The translations under genes and the position numbers were made by a program. From Botryllus schlosseri (lineage: Eukaryota; Chordata; Ascidiacea; Stolidobranchia; Styelidae), in the NCBI GenBank assembly GCA_000444245.1, contig ATSW01006749.1, forward strand, positions 1 to 28,152: a DNA stretch of 28,152 nt, written 5' to 3'. Each line of letters begins with the position of its first letter. Within the stretch, counting starts at the first letter, position 1. This document shows, one piece after another, positions 21,143-28,152 of this stretch. A model generated the notes under the pieces. The model had not been told where the DNA came from, searched no databases, and saw only the letters and a program-made list of their open reading frames with translations.

Positions 21143-21555
21143 CTGAAAAGAACACAATATCAATTACCAACCATGAAGTTCCAACCGTCTGATGAAAAAT
21201 TAGAAGGTGCAGAAAAACAAGCTGGTTTGCAATGTCATAAATACAATTTAAATCTATCAGTTTATTCTGACTTTAAACGACGGTGAAATAATAAAGCGAT
21301 CTATTTATATATATCGGTAGTGCCAAATATTTCCAGTAAAAAGTTGGTTGCATGAAAAATCGAAAAAGTTGCAAAAAGTTGCATGAAAAAATGGAGAAAA
21401 GTTGCAAGAACTGCAGAACTGCATTAGCATGACAAAATCGATGATTGGTAAAATGTCACACACACCATAGCAGAAAAAGTATACACACAAAAAAATCTAC
21501 TTTCAAATACCGAGCTCTGTTAAATTGACCACAGAAATAAACCTGACAGACTTAC

Positions 21556-21706
21556 CGCTAGGTGATTAGTTCCCGGGTGTTTCTTTTGCCATTCCATAAA
21601 CACACGATCAATATAAGCATATATCGAATAAAACAGTGGATCGTACGCTTTGCTGGACACGGACATATCCCCACCTTCAGATATTAAACGCAGCATTTTC
21701 AGACAA
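21556..21706 (-). CDS. Exon: tyrosinase-like domain 1, CuB region (ligands lost)
   Basis: Starting after ttttcacag, the exon gives CLKMLRLISEGGDMS and then AYDPLFYSIYAYIDRVFMEW. It matches H-x3-H-x3-GGxM and DPxFxxHHAxxDxxwxxWQ of active enzymes. With the 67-nt intron model, residues from YEQL to GGDM align without gaps to unit 2 (YESF to GGHM). The two first CuB ligand positions are Lys and Leu, and the HH pair is Ile-Tyr. The domain should therefore not bind copper. The exon ends in phase 0 at GTAAGT. Confidence 0.85.
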
Positions 21707-21773
21707 CTGTGAAAATCTCTATAAATAGCGACACTCACCAATAAAAGTAGTGACATAAGTAACAATAGTCAAC

Positions 21774-22050
21774 AGTCTTGAGCTCAGTTGTTCGTAGGTC
21801 CTGGCGCTCATGGCACTAGCGATGTCCAACATGGTGGGGATTTTGATAGAAGGGTTGAATGTTCTGGTTATACATGGCGTCCATGGACNTATACATAAGA
21901 TATATTCATCGTATGCTTTATTTTCCTGCAACCGTACGTATCGCTTACTAGAGTCTCCGTTTCTAATCACACGGAATGGATGATCTGGCACGCAAGTTCC
22001 TTCGCCCCCAAAAAAGTTGGGTTGCCAGACTATGGATTCGTTGAATCGAC
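21774..22050 (-). CDS. Exon: tyrosinase-like domain 1, central region
   Basis: After a ttttgtag acceptor the exon reads IVWQPNFFGGEGTCVPDHPF, then PWTPCITRTFN and MLDIASAMSARTYEQL. These match the family's FFGG, GPF, C-x-x-R-F and LP-x-x-DV stretches between the copper sites. Unit 2 splits the same region over two exons (12477-12532 and 11677-11808). Unit 1 has about 25 extra residues after HPFRVI. An N at 21889 masks one residue. The proposed 3' end uses a weak GTTGAC donor that gives a 67-nt intron; the stronger-looking GTGAGT at 21738 would leave an implausibly short intron and break the frame. Confidence 0.75.
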
Positions 22051-22451
22051 CTACAAAAAAAGCCAAAGTTATTTTGATCCCGAAATAATGAATCACTCTA
22101 CAACTTAACATCATCAAACCCTGTGCGTTTGTTTCGACAATATAAAGACAAAAGTGTGGAGATGCTATTTGAGAAAAATTATTGTAACTATAATCATCAC
22201 GGATTGCATAGAAGAGGCTGTCACGTATCACATGCAGGAAAACTTCGATATCAAATTAAGAAAAGACGCATTCCATCCAAGATAATCACCGCAGACATTT
22301 AAAAAGTACGAATAATAGCTAGTTTGTGTACAGAATATGAAGGTTGCTGTCATCACAACATTCACTATTTATATCTTTATATCACATTTCACACAATTGC
22401 ATTTGTTATGTAGGCCTATATTGTTGATTTGTACAGTTGGCAATTAAAGAT

Positions 22452-22468
22452 TCTCTCTCTCTCTCTCT
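22452..22468 (+). repeat. CT microsatellite at a LINE-like 3' tail
   Basis: The run follows gcaattaaagatt, much like the tail of the LINE fragment at 4.95 kb (aataaaaatt then CT repeats). The preceding 120 bases are AT-rich without coding signal and may be a 3' untranslated remnant of a related LINE inserted in plus orientation. Confidence 0.5.
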
Positions 22469-23076
22469 GATAGCAAAAATACGTACAAAGAGTTTTAACG
22501 CTCCCCTTACCAAGAGTTATCGGCAGAATAAAAGAATTTAAACGGATTGAACAGTCAGACCAAGTTGGCAAAGTATGTGACAATCTGATTTACGTACCAT
22601 GAAATTTCAATTGCAATAATGGCATGATGACAACAAGCAGCTTTGTAGTATACAGTATAATAATTGCAGCGCTATAGAGATAATAATGACAGATTACATA
22701 CAAGAAACAAAGAAAATTAACGGTACATTTGTCAGTTTTACAGAAAATCTATATTCACACAGACAAGGAGTAGTATACTGTTTCAAATTGTTGATTCCAA
22801 TACTTTTAAAATTAAACTAGGATATGTCTCCTGGCATTCTGACAATGTCAGTGAACATATCATCATCATAGTTTTGCGCACAGGAAAGAGTACTACGAAA
22901 CAATAACTTCATATTGTTATTTATTCGCTAAAAGCTTTTCGATTGACTCTCGCCAGTAGCGTCAGTAATCGGGTGATTCAAATTCGAAATGTAGGAACTA
23001 CTTTCTAGGAATGTACGACTTACGCGAGTGTAATTACTGTATGACACAAAATTGGAAAATTTCTGAAAGAATTTAC
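22469..23076. other. Intron stretch without recognised genes
   Basis: This AT-rich sequence lies between the exons at 22050 and 23077. I saw no module, inverted repeat or conserved open frame in it. Confidence 0.5.
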
Positions 23077-23191
23077 CTGCATCTTGCGTGAAATCAAAAT
23101 AAGGCAGCGTCACGTCGCAATCGACACGCTGCAGCTCCATTTCCATGTTCCGCAAAAACGCTCTGTTCCACAGCAAGAAGTACCGCGACGA
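23077..23191 (-). CDS. Exon: tyrosinase-like domain 1, CuA helix with WNR in place of WHR
   Basis: SSRYFLLWNRAFLRNMEMEL and VTLPYFDFTQDAG align without gaps to the family signature FLPWHRxfLxxxExxLxxxxxxxxxPYWDWxxDA. The family-defining WHR histidine (CuA ligand 3) is Asn here. Together with the preceding exon, all three CuA ligands are missing. The fold core (aromatic and Arg positions, PYxD) is kept. The exon leaves one base at a GTAAAT donor, and the next acceptor at 22050 fits. Confidence 0.88.
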
Positions 23192-23249
23192 CTGTGCAAA
23201 TAGTAGAGTGTAATTCACTGTTATTTATTTTCGACAGAAAACAACACAC

Positions 23250-23391
23250 CTGTGCGATAGGCATGCTCCTGATGTAGCCGTCTCGGAACATATCCCACAC
23301 GTTTTGACCATCGTCGATTTCTTCCGTCTTCAATTTGCGGACTGCAATTTGGAATGACTTCCTTTCCTCGGTGGTAAGACGGCGTATTTCT
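23250..23391 (-). CDS. Exon: tyrosinase-like domain 1, N-terminal CuA region (ligand-poor)
   Basis: The exon encodes the opening of a type-3 copper fold: EIRRLTTEERKSFQIAVRKL matches the family's RxxxxLxxxEERxxfxxAxxxL helix. It ends with DGYIRSMPIAQ before a GTGTGT donor in phase 0. In active tyrosinases this region carries CuA histidine 1 and, at its end, histidine 2. Here there is no histidine in the whole 47-residue exon, and the residue at the second ligand position is Gln (IAQSS in place of aHgs). Confidence 0.85.
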
Positions 23392-23805
23392 CTGCAAAAT
23401 GTTTGTTTTAACAACGCTCAGAAATGATAGGGATGGTTTGATATTTTAAAATCCAAATGTTGTCGGTCAAAATCCATTTTTTTCAAATCTCAACACAAAT
23501 CCATTGTCATTGCTCATCGCAGGAACTGCAGTAATATCAAAAAGTAGGGGCAAGTGAGTAAAATCAACTAATAACCCCAATAGCCAACACCACCGCAAAA
23601 ATGCTGGATAAATCCTGAAATACATGAATATAATATCTATTATAAACGTTTCATTACCCTTACCATTGACTTTTTTCAAATTTATCGTGAATGTGCTCAG
23701 AAAATGTATTTGCAGGACTTTCTTCAAAAAAGAAATTGGTCACAGTCACATGCCATAATGGTCATGACGTCAAAAGATCACACGAGGGAAGAGTATGCTA
23801 CTCAC

Positions 23806-23918
23806 CTCCTTACGGATTTGTCGCGGCATCTGCACTCAANGTTGCCATGGCGACAGGTGCATGATCTTCTGCACCCGGCGTTAACTCTGGTGTTATCCAG
23901 GTAACTACGTCCGCCAAA
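23806..23918 (-). CDS. Exon: VWC-like Cys segment leading into tyrosinase-like domain 1
   Basis: After a ttttctacag acceptor the exon reads FGGRSYLDNTRVNAGC, then RRSCTCRHGN and ECRCRDKSVR. The C-x3-C-x-C pattern resembles the N-terminal half of a von Willebrand type C domain. The final AGG-AG joins the next exon to give VRREIRRLT, the usual entry to a tyrosinase fold. One N base (23840) masks a residue. The unit 2 counterpart is 13432-13691. The exon is 113 nt, starts in phase 0 and leaves two bases. Confidence 0.75.
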
Positions 23919-24159
23919 CTGTAGAAAATGGAGTGAGTATATAGAAGTTGCCAGGCATTTGTAAATATTTACAACCTCAAAATCACATGCTGGGCTTATA
24001 TTGTGAATTTGCTGTGGTGTTATAAGTCCATTGTTTCATGGAGTAGTGGAAAGTTTTACGACCGTTCTAGGACATAGGATGAAAAATCTAGTCATAATTT
24101 GCATTCTGACCACCAGCCCTCTCCGCAATTGAATCACTTAAACGTGTGATACGCGGATG

Positions 24160-24408
24160 GGGCCAAAGTAGTCATCCATGATACTCAAGTAGAAGTAAAT
24201 TCATAAATTTCTACTCCAGTACAAATAAAAGTAGCTATTACCAAGTAAGTAAAAAGGTAAATATCCTAGGCCTAGTTTTGCTTAAAAGTGGCAGCAGTCT
24301 ACATCATAATCACTTTAGAAACAACGTAGGCAAAACCTATTCGGGTTAGAACTCCTAAAGAGTATAGAAGTAGCCTACTTCGTTACTGACCACCTCTGGT
24401 GATGCACA
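24160..24408. repeat. Copy of CAGAGGT-ended dispersed repeat
   Basis: The right end reads cgttactgaccacctctg, the complement of a CAGAGGTGGTCAGTAACG terminus, and the interior has the actcaagtagaagta and aaatttctact motifs shared with copies near 5.0-5.5, 7.8-8.0 and 9.0-9.5 kb. Ends of this style with Tyr-free, AAGTA-rich interiors are common among hAT-type MITEs. The left terminus is not clear. It lies immediately left of the outer hAT element. Confidence 0.55.
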
Positions 24409-24425
24409 ACGTCATGGTATTATAT

Positions 24426-25737
24426 CAGGGGTCGCCAACTCAAAATGGGTCGCGGGCCACTTTTCAAAGTTTCTAAAAGCCGCGGGCCGCATGACATCAA
24501 TATCGAGATTAAAGTAGGCAACGCAGTTTAACAACCACGTATGATAACTCTACGTTATTACAATGCTGTGCTCTCTAACATGGGCGACGGGCATAGTCAC
24601 CACAAAAGCAATAATATTTATTGAACAAACACAAATCCAACAAAAAATATCAAGATCATCAATTTCATTATATTTTGAACTATGAGCTGTGCACGATACC
24701 TGACAACACTCTGTAGCGCACCTAAAACAGGGGTGACCAACCTATTTGCTATTCACGGCCGCATTTCAATTATTCATGTAGCCTGCTGCCGCATTCCGGT
24801 GCTTAGTCGTAATGATTTAACTGGGCCAAATGGCGAATACCCACGTTAGACTGTCCATGTCCATCGCCGGTACACTCCGGACTAATATATTTACGTATAT
24901 CGGCTTACTGTGCGCACCGAAATCGTCATAATAAAAAGAGTCACATGATTTCGACCTGTAATCGCGCCAAGCGCGAAAGATTTTTCAGGTTCATGAGTGA
25001 ATTTCGTCATTAAATATTAGTATAGTTTCATATATCACTATAAAATATTTATCCTTTTTCGGCCAATGTGATCAGATTCACCGGCAGAGCTGATGCAGGG
25101 ATTGTCTTCGAAAACTTAGGGAAGTTATTAATGCTGTGCTGCATCTTTGGTTGTGTCAATTCATATTAGTCCCCTTTGTTGCATGCAGTTATTTCTTGAC
25201 CTCTAATCAGATTTGTCGAGAGTCAATTCGTAAATTCAATTTGCATATTGACGGCCGCCAACACATCCTAATTGAATTAAGTGTCGACGGCCGCATGATT
25301 TTCCTTCTACTGTCGCAGATTGACCACCCCTGGATTAAGGAATCGATTTTGGGGTTAGCTATATATAGACACGGCAGTCTACTTGCTGGAAAACCATCTC
25401 CTCGTAAAGCATGGTCGTTTGGAGAGCCCGAAGTAGTTTTTCAAGGGTCTAGGTCTTGGCAGTGGTGGATCATTGCACGTCAAGGCAATATGACCATTCA
25501 TACCAGCAAATTCTTCCTCCGTCGAATGATATTACCATGCCGAAGCCGTATCAGATAGTGAGGAATAGTGATATTGGGCACAGAAGAATGACTTACTTTG
25601 GACAACAATATCAATTTCAGCATTTCGAAATGCTTCACTAAGCGTTCTTCCGAAATTTTTCCAAATCAGGCCGCGGGCCGCAAAATATGACCTCGCGGGC
25701 CACATGCGGCCCGTGGGCCGCGTGTTGGTGACCCCTG
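24426..25737. mobile_element. hAT-superfamily DNA transposon, nonautonomous (outer element)
   Basis: The left end CAGGGGTCGCCAAC pairs with the right end GTTGGTGACCCCTG as terminal inverted repeats. Subterminal regions carry repeated GCGGGCCGC and GGCCCGCG tracts typical of this group of hAT elements. The 8-bp target duplication tattatat is perfect at 24418-24425 and 25738-25745, the size hAT transposases make, which suggests a fairly young insertion. I found no convincing transposase. A second element sits inside it (24728-25332). It lies in an intron of the large gene. Confidence 0.9.
24728..25332. mobile_element. hAT-like nonautonomous element nested in the outer hAT
   Basis: The ends CAGGGGTGACCAAC and GATTGACCACCCCTG are inverted relatives of each other and of the outer element's ends. 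CGGCCGC motifs lie just inside both ends. The flanking 8-mers (acctaaaa and gattaagg) do not match well, so the target duplication is eroded or one end is misplaced. The longest open frame here (25136-25558, plus) has no recognisable transposase motif. Confidence 0.68.
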
Positions 25738-26832
25738 TATTATATAATTGTTGAGCTTTCAAAAATCCCCATTGATGAATTTCATCAATATCAGTATAGA
25801 TTCCAGGCAGGAATGTCTTGTTAAATATTCAGCAATTTCTTGCCACATCAAACCCATTCTCGACAAATAATAATATTGTGACACCCGTGCGCCAAAAACC
25901 ACAAAGTGTTCATCGCTTGATTTGATATCCAAAGTACGGGTATGAATTGTTTATAGAGGACCATTCACATTGTGTATACAAGCCACGCTCCGGCGAACGT
26001 CCCTACACCTTCGAATCCTAACTCAAATTCACGCCGAAGAAGAACATTCTTGATGAAATCGTATGAAGTATTTAGTAAGGAATTTCGACTGATACGAACA
26101 TTAAATGACTAAATGCATTGTGCAAAGCAGTAGTTTCGGGGAACACACTTTGTAAAGGCGGGAAAGCGAATCGATATATTCATTTTGGGGATTTCGGGAT
26201 GTTAATATACCTACTACAGTCGGCATAGAAGCTTCTACGATTCATTACGAAGGCTTTCGAAAAATGATAATAACAAACAGAGGGATAAACAGGCGGTGAA
26301 ATAATCAAATTTTCTCACACTGCATTTCAGTTGTTTTCCGCATCCATAGTCTTCGCAGTTCACCCCGCTTGCAAAAGAAAGAACCTGATAAAAGGACATC
26401 ACAATGAGAGCGTCAACTATATAAAGCTAGGCAAGATTGCTGACAGTACAATACAGAATACCACTTCGCTACAAAGCAATAGAGCACGGCAGGAGGACTA
26501 TGTGATTAAAGCAGATTAACGTTACCACGGTGGGCCCAGGCGAAATGCCTTTAGCTTTTGGGGGCATGGATCCAACACAAGCGTCAACATGCTAGGAACG
26601 CAACATAGTGCTGACAATATGCGCCCAGTGGCGTGATGCAATACATGGTTCATTGAAATACCGTTACAATCAAACCGCAAGTTTATTCTTCCTCGGATAA
26701 TTTATTATCTAACAGCGCAATCTCATTGCGCAAACTTGTTAATAGACCATTTGAAAGGTGTACAAATTTCCTTCAGGTACCAATTAAAACTTAAGTCAGA
26801 TTAGTACTAGCATACGGAACTAAACAGTTTAC

Positions 26833-26998
26833 TAGCAACAACACTACATATAATCAGACATTTATGATTCAGGCAGCATCTCTGTCGCCAACGCGGAATG
26901 GCTGCTCCCTTCAGCGACTGTTGCAAAGGCGGTATGCTGTTCGGGAGTTGCGGACACACAAATTTCTCCGTCACACAATTTCGTTTGAGGTGTTTTGG
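26833..26998 (-). CDS. Candidate exon: small Cys-rich segment (unassigned)
   Basis: An open stretch after a gaag acceptor encodes a Cys-containing peptide with the pieces CVTEKFVCPQLPNS and RWRQRCCLNHKC. It could end at a GTAAAC donor. The start phase (0) matches the end of the exon at 27454. Its base composition is more GC-rich than the flanks. I do not recognise the family; the CC-x3-C spacing is loosely WAP-like, but the full WAP pattern is absent. No counterpart was found in unit 2, so this is tentative. Confidence 0.3.
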
Positions 26999-27453
26999 CT
27001 TCAATAACTTCCAAAGTTAAATCGAAAATATATGCAAACTGCTTGGAGTATTTGGTTGTATTAAGTACACTTAGTTGTGTATTGATTTATTATTATAAAA
27101 TTGGTGGGTACGTTGCACATTGTGTAATATTTCGCTATGGCTGGTGTACAAGGGATTGGGCAAGTCGTTGGTTTAGTTAGACCAAGTGAAGCGAATCAGA
27201 TAATGTTTGGATACTTACAATTAAACATCAGAACAATGTTTTGGGAACTGTGTGACTGATTTCCAGAGTAGAAATGCTATATTGATAGAGAACAACAACT
27301 GTATCTCAAATTGCGTTAAAAGACTTTGAAATTTAGTTCACAAGATGACCGTAATTATCACATTCAGCACCTTAATACCGAACACTGTAACAGGGTAAGG
27401 TAAATCGCCTTAAAATCATGCTGGGAAAACGCAAAAAGCGTTCCGTCACGTAC

Positions 27454-27623
27454 TTGGACCTCGCTGCTGCGCGTGTCTGTCCTCTTGCACTGGCCGACGG
27501 CGAGGCTACGACATTCGTAAGACGGCAAACTAGACCCAGACGCTATCGAACAGCATGCACCGATTTCACATCTCTGCCTGCACGCTTGCCTCGAAGCAAA
27601 GTTGTTACCGTTTCCGCCGCAAC
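27454..27623 (-). CDS. Exon: C-terminal half of Kunitz domain 1 plus GACC Cys tail
   Basis: Read on the minus strand after an attaag acceptor, the exon gives GCGGNGNNFASRQACRQRC, the second half of a Kunitz (BPTI-type) domain. GACC and a Cys-bearing stretch with YECRSLAVGQC follow. It ends at a GTACGT donor in phase 0. The first half of the domain, with the inhibitory P1 site, should lie in an upstream exon that I could not identify. The RC-x2-GACC tail recurs after Kunitz domain 2 (16658-16780), which marks this as the start of the first of two tandem units. Confidence 0.68.
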
Positions 27624-28152
27624 CTTAATTAAAACATGAAAGGGGCGATGCAAACACTTTTTGATACGTCCATCACAATTGGCTTCGCGATCACGGCATG
27701 ACCTACTCGACACCGTCGCAAAGATGACATTCTGTGACATCGAGACGTTTGACAGAGTGGGATAAAATAAACTGTTTACTCTGCTAAGACGGTGCAAAGT
27801 GGCCCGAACAAAGAGAAGTAAAACATCAAAGACAAAAGAGGAGCGTTAATTTCGTACGGCAGCCAGCCGGGTGTTGTCTTTGTGGTCAGTTATACAAATA
27901 TAAACCGACAGAAGTTAATATTTGCGATAGGTCGTACTACCAGCAATTAATTATTCCCAACTAAGATAGTGTCGTAATTAACGATCAAGCAGTTCGAAAT
28001 ATTAACAGCACTTGCCAATATACCATTGTACGATATATTCATATTGAAATAAATCCGACTTCATATTTGGTCATACGATTGTTGATATACGATGTTCTTT
28101 CNAATTCTCTACTAGTTGCTGACGATTACCCCTGACGAGTGTCAGCCGAAAA
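27624..28152. other. Right edge, no assigned features
   Basis: This should be intron upstream of the Kunitz half-exon. A minus-strand open frame with SCRDREANCDGRIKKC runs into the acceptor in a different frame from the Kunitz exon and is not counted as coding. Confidence 0.45.

Noticed and set aside
21340-21420. Short agttgcatgaaaaa-like repeats
   Set aside because: Low-complexity slippage with no clear unit or function.
21717-21738. 22-nt intron using GTGAGT at 21738
   Set aside because: Too short for splicing and gives a poorer match between the two tyrosinase-like domains than the 67-nt intron.
25136-25558. 140-codon plus-strand open frame inside the hAT elements
   Set aside because: No transposase motif; it crosses the inner element's right end and looks like chance.
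25900-26060. Minus-strand peptide with REFELGFEGVGTFAGAW as a possible repeat exon
   Set aside because: Only one weak GFE unit, no good acceptor and no phase support.
27418-27639. Plus-strand open frame opposite the Kunitz half-exon
   Set aside because: It is a shadow of the minus-strand Kunitz coding sequence.

Overview
The window looks like invertebrate animal DNA, probably from a marine species: AT-rich, intron-dense, full of DNA transposons of several superfamilies and one LINE, with scattered single N bases typical of a draft assembly of a polymorphic genome. An invertebrate deuterostome would fit, but the species cannot be fixed from the sequence. There is no bacterial-style gene layout and I saw no tRNA, rRNA or CRISPR array.

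Almost all recognisable coding sequence belongs to one very large minus-strand gene, read from right (N-terminal side) to left. I place about 35 short exons between 27.6 kb and 0.15 kb; most junctions have GT/AG sites and matching phases. The protein is a secreted-type, Cys-rich mosaic made of two tandem units. Unit 1 (27.6-18.7 kb): Kunitz C-terminal half with a GACC tail, a VWC-like Cys segment, a tyrosinase-fold domain, Gly-Tyr/Phe-Asp pentapeptide repeats, a CxxYFxGPH module and a module of pattern C-HPxAxC-CG-C. An EGF domain and a second Kunitz domain follow (18.2-16.8 kb). Unit 2 (16.8-8.5 kb) repeats the order: GACC tail, GYD repeats, VWC-like segment, tyrosinase fold, GYD repeats, YFxGPH, HPxAxC. 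A chain of VWC domains comes next (7.7-3.7 kb). The 3' end can go two ways in the same phase: an acidic, Tyr-rich terminal exon with a stop codon (1855-2996), or further VWC exons (0.5-0.15 kb) running toward the left edge. The first exon, start codon and signal peptide lie outside the window or were not recognised.

The most interesting feature is that both tyrosinase-fold domains have lost most copper-ligand histidines while keeping the fold signature. They are embedded among Tyr-rich repeats. I infer a structural or matrix protein in which a dead oxidase fold and Tyr-rich repeats were duplicated together; the repeats could be substrates for an active oxidase supplied in trans.

The introns hold most of the other content: a LINE 3' fragment (3.9-4.95 kb), a hAT element nested in another hAT element (24.4-25.7 kb, perfect 8-bp target duplication), a 499-bp hAT-like MITE (17.2-17.7 kb, perfect 8-bp duplication), a TTAA-flanked foldback MITE (19.08-19.26 kb), a TA-flanked element (14.26-15.23 kb) that abuts a splice donor, several copies of a CAGAGGT-ended repeat, and two local tandem repeats. 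Three places in the coding sequence need a frame change (about 0.34, 13.6 and 16.7 kb). They may be draft-sequence errors or real damage.
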